Below are positions 9,501 through 17,100 of a stretch of 44,349 bases of DNA, one piece after another. The notes beneath the pieces were generated by a model that made no database searches, had not been told where the DNA came from, and saw only the letters and a program-made list of their open reading frames with translations. A program made the translations under genes and the position numbers. The stretch lies in NCBI RefSeq assembly GCF_017114995.1, contig NZ_JABXKL010000052.1, positions 1-44,349 of the forward strand, read 5' to 3'. Within the stretch, counting starts at the first letter, position 1; every line of letters starts with the position of its first letter. Origin of the DNA: Nostoc sp. NMS9. GTDB taxonomy: Bacteria; Cyanobacteriota; Cyanobacteriia; Cyanobacteriales; Nostocaceae.

Positions 9501-12500
9501 GTCATCAATGGAGTAACAGTTAACCCAGTCAGTTCTAATGCAGACATGGGCGCATTTTGCAGAACAAACATTACCTGGAACAGTGGGGTATGGCTGAGAT
9601 CCCGTTCTGGCTGCAATGCTTCCACAAGCATTTCAAAAGGCAAGTCCTGATGAGCGTAAGCTCCTAAAGCTACTTCTCGAACACGACTCAGTAATTCGCT
9701 AAAACTGGGATTACCTGCCAAGTTAGTACGCATGACTAAGGTATTGACAAAAAAGCCAATTAACCCCTCAATTTCATTACGATTACGGTTAGCAATGGGA
9801 GAACCAACCAAAATATCTTCTTGTCCTGTGTAGCGATAAAGTAGAGTATCATAAGCTGCCAACAGCGTCATGAACAAGGTAACTCCTTGCTCCTGGCTCA
9901 ATTTTACCAATCTATCAGTTAACTCAATTGATAGTGCAAACTGTTGATATGCGCCAGCAAAAGTCTGTACAGCAGGTCTGGTTCGGTCTGTGGGTAACGA
10001 CAACAAAGCTGGTGCGTTTGCTAGTTGCTGTTGCCAGTAAATCAATTGGCTTTGCAGTACATCTCCTTGCAACCAGTCTCTTTGCCAAATTGCGAAATCT
10101 GCGTACTGAATCGGCAGTGGCGCTAACAATGGGAATTGACTTTGAGAATAAGCATTGTACAGGGTTGCTAGTTCTTGGATAAGTACATTTATTGACCAAG
10201 CATCAGACACAACATGGTGCATACACACTAAAAAGACGTGTTCTGTCTGAGACAGCACTAGCAATGTCGCTCTGAGCAATGGTTCACTGGCCAAGTCAAA
10301 CGCTTCAATAGCTTGTTGTTGCGCTAATTGCTCTAAAGCACTTCCTTGTTCGGTTGTCGATAAATACTTCAAGTCAACAATTGATATAGTCCCCTGTTCC
10401 CTCTTCCCTGTTCCCTCTTCCCTAATAATTTGCGTTGGTTGTCCATCAACAGTGACGAAATTAGTGCGTAACGCTTCGTGGCGATAAATAATTTCTTGTA
10501 AGCTTTGCTCTAAGGCTGCAACATTAAGAGTTCCTACTAGACGTAAAGTCACAGGAATGTTATACGAGGGGCTGTTCGGCTCAAACTGATCTAAAAACCA
10601 CAAACGCTGTTGAGCAAATGAAAGTGGTAAGTCTGTATTCTTGGCTCTTGGTAGAATGGGTGGTGCAGACAGTTCTAAGTTCTGTTGCTGTAACTGCTCA
10701 ATTGCTTGTGCCAATTCAACTAGTGTTGCTGTGGCAAACAACTCACGCAATGGTAGTTCCACTTTTAAAATGTTGCGGATTCGTGAAACTAGTTGCGTTG
10801 CTAGTAGGGAGTGTCCCCCTAATTCAAAGAAGTTGTCATAAATCCCTACTGGTTCTACTTTCAGCACTTGCGCCCAAATTTGTGCCAACAGTTCTTCAAT
10901 CTGAGTACGTGGGGCTACATATTTACCTGTGATTTCGCTGTATAAATCTGGTTCCGGCAAAGCACGGCGGTCTACCTTACCGCTAGGAGTTAGTGGCAAG
11001 GACTCCAAAATGACAAAAACATTCGGTACCATGTACTCTGGCAGCTTTTCTTTGAGGAATTGCCGCAGTTCGCTAATTGTGGGTGTACAGTCCTGATGTG
11101 CTACTACGTAAGCGACTAGACGTTTATCACCGGGAGTGTCTTCGCGGGGGATGATACAACATCCTTCCACATCTTCATGCTGGCTTAGTACTGCTTCAAC
11201 TTCTCCCAACTCAATGCGGAAACCACGTATTTTTACTTGGTTGTCTATGCGTCCTAAGTATTCGATATTGCCATCTGGTAAATGGCGTACTAAATCCCCA
11301 GTTTTATATAATTTACTCTCTCCTAGCTTCTCAAACGGATTGGAGATAAATTTTTCTTGTGTTAACTCTGGACGGTTGAGGTAGCCTCGTGCCAAACAGA
11401 CACCACCAATGTATAACTCTCCTGGCACACCAATAGGTACAGGCTGTAAATATTTATCTAAAATATGAATTTGTGTATTGGCAATTGGCTGTCCGATCGG
11501 AGGAAGTAACGGCCAAGTGTCCACTGAATTAGTCAGTGTAAAAGTAGTGACTACATGGGTTTCCGATGGCCCATAATGATTGTGCAAAGTACAATCATTT
11601 AATTTGCTGAACAGTTGAGATATAGCCGGAGTAATCTGCAACTGCTCCCCAGCAGTAATAATTTCCCTCAAATGGCTATTAACTAATTCACTATCAACAG
11701 CGACTTCAGCTAGTTGCTGTAAGACAACAAAGGGAACAAACAGTCTCTCAACAGTTTTTTCTTCGAGGAAACCTAACAAAGCTACTGGATCTCGGCGTAG
11801 TTCCTCTGTAATTAAGAACAATGTGCCTCCCGAAAACCAGGTAGTGAATATTTCTTGGAAGGAGACATCAAAGCTAATAGGGGCAAATTGTAGGGTTTTT
11901 GCTCCAGTATAAATTGTATTATTTTGAAGTTGCCACAGAATCAGATTGCAAAGAGCAAGCTGATTAAGGGCTACGCCTTTAGGTTGACCTGTAGAACCAG
12001 AGGTATAAATTACATAAGCTAAGTTATTAACTTGTACGCTAGAGATAAGATTTTCCTGACTGAATTGAGAAAACAGTCCAGCGTCAGTATCTAAGCAAAC
12101 AATTTTTGCTTGATGCTGAGGTAGTCTGTCAACGAGTGACTGCTGGGTGAGCAATACTGAAACTTGAGCATCTTCTAACATGAAAGCCAAACGCTCTTGA
12201 GGATAGTTTGGATCAAGTGGCACATAAGCCCCGCCTGCCTTAAGAATCCCTAATAGTCCTACGACCATTTCTAAGGAACGCTCAACACATAACCCAACTA
12301 GCACATCGGCTTTCACTCCTAAAGACTTTAGATAATGGGCTAACTGGTTAGCACGACAGTTCAATTTATAGTAGGTCAGTTGTTGATTGCCAAACTCCAC
12401 CGCCACTGCATCGGGTGTACTCAAACACTGCTCCTCAAACAACTGATGGATAGATTTATCACGGGGATAATCTACTTGAGTATTGTTCCACTTTACTAAC

Positions 12501-14050
12501 AACTGCTGTTGTTCAACTTGTGTCAGCACGGGCAATTGGGAAATTTGCTGCTGTGGGTTGGCAATAACACCTTCTAGCAAGGTCACAAAATGACCTGCCA
12601 TCCGCTCTATCGTGCCAGAGTCAAACAAGTTTGTATTATATTGCCACGCAGCTATCAGCCCAGAGGTAGTATTTTTAATGAATAAAGTTAAATCAAACTT
12701 GGCAGTTGTCCTTTCTGTACCGAATGAACTGACAGTTAGTCCAGGCAGTTCTACCTCAGATGTGGGCGCATTTTCGAGGACAAACATCACTTGAAACAGT
12801 GGTGTATGGCTGAGGTCTCGTTGTGGCTGCAATGCTTTTACCAATTCCTCAAAGGGGAGGTCTGGATGAGTGTAAGCTTGCAGCATCACCTGCCGCACTC
12901 GACTGAGCAACTGCTGAAAACTGGGGTTGCCTGACAAATCGGTACGTAGTGCTAAAGTATTGACAAAAAAGCCAATTAACCCTTCAAGTTCCAAGCGATC
13001 GCGTTTAGCAAGAGGCGTACCCACTACAATATCATCCGAGCCTGTATAGCGATAAAGCAAGGTAACAAATGCCGCGAACAGCGTCATGAACAGTGTAGCT
13101 CCTTCTTGCCTACTGAAATTGGCGATCGCTTCAGTCAGTTCCTCTGAAAATTCGACACTTTGGATTGCGCCTTGGAAAGTTTGAATGGCTGGTCTTGGTC
13201 TGTCTGTGGGTAATTCTAGTAAGGTAGGAGCGTTTTTGAGTAGTTGCTTCCAATAATCCAGCTGCGTTTGTAGTACTTCTGTTTGCAACCATTGCCGTTG
13301 CCAAATAGCAAAGTCGGCATACTGAATTGGTAGCTCTGGTAGCTCTGGTGGCAAGTTATTGCAGAGTGCTGAGTAAATGGTTGCTAACTCTTGCATCAAT
13401 ACGCCCATTGACCAAGCATCGAAAACAATGTGGTGAAATGTTAGTAACAAGACGTGTTCTAAGTCTGTGAGTTTAAGCACAGAAGCTCGGATTAAACCAG
13501 AGTTAGTAAGGTCAAAGGGTCGAATAGCTTCTGCCGTAGCTAATTGCTGGCAAGCGATTTCTCTTTCACTTTCAAGTAGCTCTGTTAGGTCTACTACTGA
13601 CAAATTTAAGGTTAAGCTTTCAGCAATTACCTGAACTGGCTGTTCCTTGAAGGTGTGGAAATTGGTACGTAAGGCTTCGTGGCGAGAGATAATTTTGTTG
13701 AGGCTTTGCTCTAGTGCCACGACGTTCAACTTACCATGAAGTTTTAAAGCTACTTGTTCGTTGTAGAAGGGGTTATCTGGTTCCAACTGGTTTAATAACC
13801 AGAGTCGTTCTTGAGCAAAAGACAGAGGTAAGTTCTGAGGACGCTTGGCTTTAATCAGGGGTAAATCTGTACTGTTGTCTGCATTTTCCTGGTGCAGCAA
13901 CAAGATAAGTTCTGTTTTATGCTTAGTTAATAAGTCACGAGTTTCTGGTGTCAATACTCCCTCTGGAGCATCAACGCACAAGCGATTGCCTTCAACCCAC
14001 AACTCCACATCCTGATGAGAGAGTTCTACTACAAATTGCTTGAGATTCAT
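3536..14050 (-). CDS. NRPS, C-A(Pro)-PCP-C-A-PCP-E-C-PCP-TE, chain-terminating
   Basis: The final megasynthase (3504 aa). In order: TubC-type docking domain (1-50); C with HHIVFDA (about 209); A with TSGSTGQPKG (about 688) and pocket D-V-Q-F-I-A-H-V-V, the proline type; PCP (about 1077); C with HHVVSDA (about 1280); A (A3 about 1773) with pocket D-A-E-N-I-G-A-I-T, substrate uncertain, the acidic third position being compatible with a basic side chain; PCP FFEIGGDSI (about 2168); E domain with HHLAVDG (about 2357) and EGHGRE, giving a D residue; C of the D-to-L type with HHILTDG (about 2832); PCP FFELGGHSL (about 3190) directly after the C domain, with no A domain; thioesterase GWSFGG (about 3325) with a downstream His in PGNHLNMV. 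The ATG has AAGGA 9 bases upstream. It starts 104 bases after the PKS stop, the only wide gap among the synthase genes. Three in-frame repeat insertions lie at 8780-8809, 9424-9452 and 10392-10423. Confidence 0.93.
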   Translation of the reverse strand: MNLKQFVVELSHQDVELWVEGNRLCVDAPEGVLTPETRDLLTKHKTELILLLHQENADNSTDLPLIKAKRPQNLPLSFAQERLWLLNQLEPDNPFYNEQVALKLHGKLNVVALEQSLNKIISRHEALRTNFHTFKEQPVQVIAESLTLNLSVVDLTELLESEREIACQQLATAEAIRPFDLTNSGLIRASVLKLTDLEHVLLLTFHHIVFDAWSMGVLMQELATIYSALCNNLPPELPELPIQYADFAIWQRQWLQTEVLQTQLDYWKQLLKNAPTLLELPTDRPRPAIQTFQGAIQSVEFSEELTEAIANFSRQEGATLFMTLFAAFVTLLYRYTGSDDIVVGTPLAKRDRLELEGLIGFFVNTLALRTDLSGNPSFQQLLSRVRQVMLQAYTHPDLPFEELVKALQPQRDLSHTPLFQVMFVLENAPTSEVELPGLTVSSFGTERTTAKFDLTLFIKNTTSGLIAAWQYNTNLFDSGTIERMAGHFVTLLEGVIANPQQQISQLPVLTQVEQQQLLVKWNNTQVDYPRDKSIHQLFEEQCLSTPDAVAVEFGNQQLTYYKLNCRANQLAHYLKSLGVKADVLVGLCVERSLEMVVGLLGILKAGGAYVPLDPNYPQERLAFMLEDAQVSVLLTQQSLVDRLPQHQAKIVCLDTDAGLFSQFSQENLISSVQVNNLAYVIYTSGSTGQPKGVALNQLALCNLILWQLQNNTIYTGAKTLQFAPISFDVSFQEIFTTWFSGGTLFLITEELRRDPVALLGFLEEKTVERLFVPFVVLQQLAEVAVDSELVNSHLREIITAGEQLQITPAISQLFSKLNDCTLHNHYGPSETHVVTTFTLTNSVDTWPLLPPIGQPIANTQIHILDKYLQPVPIGVPGELYIGGVCLARGYLNRPELTQEKFISNPFEKLGESKLYKTGDLVRHLPDGNIEYLGRIDNQVKIRGFRIELGEVEAVLSQHEDVEGCCIIPREDTPGDKRLVAYVVAHQDCTPTISELRQFLKEKLPEYMVPNVFVILESLPLTPSGKVDRRALPEPDLYSEITGKYVAPRTQIEELLAQIWAQVLKVEPVGIYDNFFELGGHSLLATQLVSRIRNILKVELPLRELFATATLVELAQAIEQLQQQNLELSAPPILPRAKNTDLPLSFAQQRLWFLDQFEPNSPSYNIPVTLRLVGTLNVAALEQSLQEIIYRHEALRTNFVTVDGQPTQIIREEGTGKREQGTISIVDLKYLSTTEQGSALEQLAQQQAIEAFDLASEPLLRATLLVLSQTEHVFLVCMHHVVSDAWSINVLIQELATLYNAYSQSQFPLLAPLPIQYADFAIWQRDWLQGDVLQSQLIYWQQQLANAPALLSLPTDRTRPAVQTFAGAYQQFALSIELTDRLVKLSQEQGVTLFMTLLAAYDTLLYRYTGQEDILVGSPIANRNRNEIEGLIGFFVNTLVMRTNLAGNPSFSELLSRVREVALGAYAHQDLPFEMLVEALQPERDLSHTPLFQVMFVLQNAPMSALELTGLTVTPLMTEATTAKFDLTLLMQNTTTSATLSTGTGLVGVWEYNTDLFDTSTIERMTGHFVTLLESIITNPQQKISQVPLLTASEQQQLLVEWNNTQVDYSSDKFIHQLFEEQVQRTPDAVAVVFEDQQLTYRQLNCRANQLAHYLQSLGVKPDVLVGLCVERSLSMVVGLLGILKVGGAYLPLDPDYPQERLSFMLEDAQVPVLLTQQQLLEKLPQHQAQIVCLDTDWQFISQSSQDNALAQLTVGIADVQYSNLAYVIYTSGSTGRPKGVMIPHGAIANHCCIIQQAYALGKSDRVLQFASINFDASLEQIFPTLIAGATLVLRGSDVWTPTNFQKIISDFGLTVVNLPTAYWQQLAQEWAKTQVLDTNSQLRLVIVGGDVMLPEYVAIWQQSAMSRVRLVNAYGPTETTITATLFEILPQLSEDINLKKMPIGRPLPNRTVYILDRYLQPVPIGVPGELYIGGVCLAKGYLNRPELTQEKFIPNPFSDATERLYKTGDLARYLADGNIEYLGRIDNQVKIRGFRIELGEIEAALNTHPQIQQAVAIVTEDIPGNKRLVAYVVKSDESLTTNQLRQFLKQQLPEYMIPSGFVTLDNLPLTPNGGKLDRKALPTPDGEISREHEYVAPRTAIEQILTNIWQQLLLKEKVSIHDNFFEIGGDSILSIQIVSRAKNSGLQITPKQIFQNQTIAELATVANTTVSVESKQGIVTGVASLTPIQQRFFTQNRPEAHHYNQSVLLQIPNNLQSELIEIALKKLLEHHDALRLKFISVAAEYKQINQGLDDRIPFAVVDLSSMPKREQLLALEKIAAEYQASLNLSIGPIMQVVMFNLGNESDARLLIIIHHLAVDGVSWRILLSDLQRIYQQLITQEPPKLSAKTTAFIDWSEKLNNYAQSEIIKLELDYWLNQAWSKITPLPSDYTDIQQENTVGSAACVSVKLSQEETQTLLLSVNEAYNTQINDILLSTLVLSIAEWTGNSTVLIDLEGHGREELFSDVDFSRTVGWFTSLFPVLLQLSSLNQRGEIIKSIKEQLRAIPNRGIGYGILRYLCKNPTVNEQIKTIPASEISFNYLGQFDQVQSETGWKFAPESTGASQSLKQTREHLLDINALVVEGKLLIDWTYNSHVYTRATVEKLAQSYIQSIRSIIEHCQLAENRGYTPSDFPDAQLNQLQLDELLTRFKTKNIESIYPLSPSQQGMLFETLSASESGIHLEQCILNLQEELDSLAFEKAWQRVVDRHSIFRTAFIWEDQDEPLQVVLKGVEISLEQQDWRGLSLSQQQEKLETYLSADRLRGFEMTEPPLMRLALFQVSSNAYQFVWTSHHILTDGWCVPLIFKEVFAFYEAFSRGQDLSLEPSYSYRDYIVWLKQQDLSQAEAFWRGKLQGFKSPTPLGIEAEPVNFSAQEERYGEQKSRLTASATAALQSLVRQHHLTLNILVHGVWALLLSRYSGLEDVVFGATVSGRPSELVGAESMLGLFINTLPMRLQVSPQASLWSWLRDIQDQSFMQSDYEYCSEGQIHEWSEVPGSLPLYESLLVFQNHPVDSSVKQVANHDKNQSQARSIGAQTKYALTILVSPSSELEFRIIYNRYRYDNPAIALILENFQALLNSIVDLPEQYLETLIERISAEQIPQVRPPHKFVQKELQKGFDAPRNLWEFQLLQIWEDILGIHPVSIQDNFFELGGHSLLAVRLMTQIQKHFQINLPLAILFQYPTIEQLANFLSSSTDPLPWSALVPIKTNGSQPPLFCVHPGGGNVICYHHIAYYLSSERPFYGLQSVGLNPENQPHTSVEQMATHYIQELQTVQPHGPYFLSGWSFGGLVALEMAQQLSHQGEQIALLALIDTNPPCLSYKGLIDNAFLLVELFKDRLDLCLEEVRQLEPEEQIIYVKEQAKQKNVVIEGFDFDQAPHLLKISQINGQAVQKYKGQYYSGSIVLFKASETDTDFEYYWKELVEHIETVVVPGNHLNMVSPPHVQTLVQKLENFLEQARNQSIGIC
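8780..8809. repeat. In-frame dispersed repeat, family 2, in the second A domain
   Basis: This 30-base segment matches the reverse complement of 33606-33635 at 27 of 30 positions, by direct comparison. It encodes about ten residues (around ALAQLTVGIADV) just before the A3 core. The equivalent A domain at about 19.85 kb goes straight from QDNLITEAQ to TNNLAYVIY without them, so it is an insertion that keeps the frame. Confidence 0.7.
9424..9452. repeat. In-frame repeat insertion in the second C domain
   Basis: The insertion contains ACTGAGCGTAGCCGAAGT. It adds about nine residues (TTSATLSTG) between QNT and GLVG, where the sister C domain at about 20.5 kb has only QNTATGLVG. The segment resembles 26605-26625 at 16 of 21 positions. 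Confidence 0.55.
10392..10423. repeat. In-frame 14-bp tandem repeat in the second C domain
   Basis: Two perfect copies of CCCTGTTCCCTCTT (10392-10405 and 10406-10419) are followed by CCCT. It encodes EEGTGKREQGT, absent at the same point in the related C domain (about 21.45 kb), which reads QTQANWK. It is a short tandem repeat of cyanobacterial style sitting in a loop. Confidence 0.75.
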
Positions 14051-14154
14051 AGAATCATATCCTTCATATTATCAACTAATTCAGCAGAATGTGTAAGCTA
14101 ATCACAACTTATTTTGTAAGGTTCGATATTTGTAGAGAAACTTTTATACGTTGC

Positions 14155-17100
14155 TCATATTTCTATTTTTTCCCTACCAATTGCAACTGTCTTAGTATTT
14201 TGTTTTAATTGTTGTTTTCCTAGCTTTGGTGCTATTTCAGCTATTGTGGGAGATTCAAATAAACTGGCTACAGTTAATTTAATAGAAAAAGCTTTTCGCA
14301 ATCGGGATAAAACTTGAACAGCTATTAATGAATCTCCTCCTAATTCAAAAAAATTATCATCTATTCCCACCTGTTTAATTCCTAATAATTCTTGCCAAAT
14401 ATCGGCAATTTTTTGCTCAGTTTCATCACGGGGAGCTATATATGAATTTGGCAAACTCGGTCTGGAGTGGAGTGCAGATAATTTTTCTAGCTGAAGAACA
14501 TCCGCCTTTCTTTGTAATGAAATCTCTGATTTTGAGTCAGTCTCTTTTTGCCCAGCTTTTGCGCTAAATGCGGCTGACGCAGAAGTAACAGCCATAATAA
14601 TTTGATGCTCAAACGCTTCAGTTTCGGGAAACGCAGCAACTTGAACAAAATCCTGAGTGCGTAATGCTTCAAACCACTGTTCTTTGATGATAAAAGGCTG
14701 ACCTGGGCTGCGCCTTTTATCGTCTAAAGGTTTCAACAGCAGACCCCAACTAATATCAAAGTCTATTTTCGGTTGAGTTATTTCCCACAGTAATAGGAAG
14801 CCGCCAGGAGCTAATAAAGAGCGTACATGGTAGAGTGTTTGATCTATGTTCTGAGTTGCGTGCAATACATTAGAAGCTATGACTACATCAAAGCTGTACT
14901 TTTCAAATCCTTGCTCAGTTGGGGATTTGTCTATGTCTAGTAATCGATATTCAACAAATGGATAGTCGTTAAACTTCTGTTGCGCTTGAGTCAGGAAACC
15001 GCTACCAATATCAGTAAAAGTATAGTTGGTTTGTTTGGGCGGCAACACAGGTAATAATGCTTGCGTAGACATACCAGTACCCCCACCGATTTCCAGAACT
15101 CTCAGGTGAACGGATGATGGCAATGACTTGACTAGCTGTTCTAAGCTTGAGCGCAAGATAGAGTTGTAGTAAGTATTTAAGGTAGATTCTGAATGTGAAT
15201 TGTTGTTTTCTTTTTGGTAAATCAGTTCATTGAAAATTTCTAATGGTTCTTGTTCACCAACAACAATAGCAGCTAAATTTTCACCACAGCGTTGCACTAA
15301 ATCTAAATCTACTAGAGATGAAGCAGCGAATCTGGTTCTGACTTCTTCTAAGTATTCGTTAATATAATCTTGCAAACATGGCACTAGCTCGGTGAATAAC
15401 TCCTCATGTTGCTGTAGTTGTCCTTGTTCCACCAATATTTGCAACCATCTAGACAACAATTGCTGATAGCGGGGAGAAATATGGCATTGCGCTAACAAAT
15501 TCTCTAAAGAATACTTTTGTTGGGGATTACTAAAAGCCCCTAATTGGTTGAATGCAGAGCTGATATAGGCTGTACATAAACGATCCAACCACTGTCTATT
15601 CTCTTGATATGTTAACTCGTTGAATTCTGCATTTCTCACACTTGCTTGCTTTTGACCTGCTTGTGTAAGCGATGTCCACAATTGTGATGTTGTGGGTAAG
15701 ATTTGCAACTGTCCCCAAGCTGCTTTTTGTGGAGGGTCAATCCAATAACGTTGGCGTTCAAAGGGATAAGTCGGTAAGGGAAGACGGTAATATTTCTCCT
15801 GACTATAAAATCCAAACCAATCTACTTTGACCCCAGTCAACCAGAGTTGACCTAATGTATTGAATAAAACACGAGTATCGGATTGCTTTTCTTGAGGATG
15901 ACGTACCGAAGTCAAGACCGTTTGTGCAGATGCTTTGTCTGGATGCCTTTTAACTAATGTAGTTAGTGTATGTCCTGGCCCCACCTCTAGTAAGACTTGC
16001 TCTGGTGTTGCCAATAATTTCTCGACACCTTGGGCAAACAGCACTGTGGAACGCAGATGGTGAGCGTAGTAGTCAGGATTTGTGGCTTGTGTGACTGTAA
16101 TCCAAGTACCAGTGAGGTTGGAGATATAAGGAAGTTTGGGGGGATTTAAAGTAACTTTTTTGACTCGTTCCGCAAATGCCTCTAAGATTGGTTCCATCAT
16201 GTGGGAATGGAAAGCATGGGAAGTATGCAAAGGTTGGCATTCAATCCCTTGAGCAGCAAGCTGATTTTGTAGTGCATCTATTGCTGCTATGGAGCCAGAA
16301 ACTACGCACTGCGAAGGTTGATTAATCGCAGCAACAGACAGTTCTTGCCCTAATAGGAATTTTACCTTGTCTGCGGGCAGGGGAATTGAAAGCATTGCTC
16401 CAGTGGGCAGTTGCTGCATCATCTGTCCGCGTGCTGCTACCAGAGATAAGGCATCTTCTAGGGAAAAAACTTCTGCTAGAGTTGCTGCTACATACTCGCC
16501 AATACTATGACCGATCGCAGCTTGTGGCTCCACTCCCCATGACTGCCATAATTTAGCTAGGGCGTATTCAATTACAAAAATAGCAGGTTGAGCAATTTCT
16601 GTCTGTTGAAGTTGCTTTGATACCTCATCAATATTTTCTTCGCTGGGGTAAATAATATGACGTAAATCTAGTCCTAGTAAAGGTTTAAGAACTTCTGAGC
16701 AATAATCAACTTGTTCTTTAAATACTGTTTCGGTTTCGTAAATTTCCCGCGCCATGTTGACATACTGGGAACCTTGACCGGGAAACATAAAGACAACAGA
16801 CCGTTCTGTAATCTCTGTATAATTAGTAAAAACTTGTTTTGGCTCTATAGCATCTTCTAAGTCTTGACAAATTAACATCCGTCGATGATTAAAACCCCGG
16901 CGACCACTATTGAGGGTGTAAGCTACATCACCTAAGTTTAGTTCTGGATGCTCTTTTAAATGCGCGATTAAATTAGCTGTTACCTTCTCAAGTGCATTTG
17001 CAGTTTTAGCCGACAAACACAACAAGTGTAAAGGACGTTCGATTGCATCTTTTGAATTTTGAATTTTGAATTTTGAATTTTGAATTTCTAAAGGTGCTTC

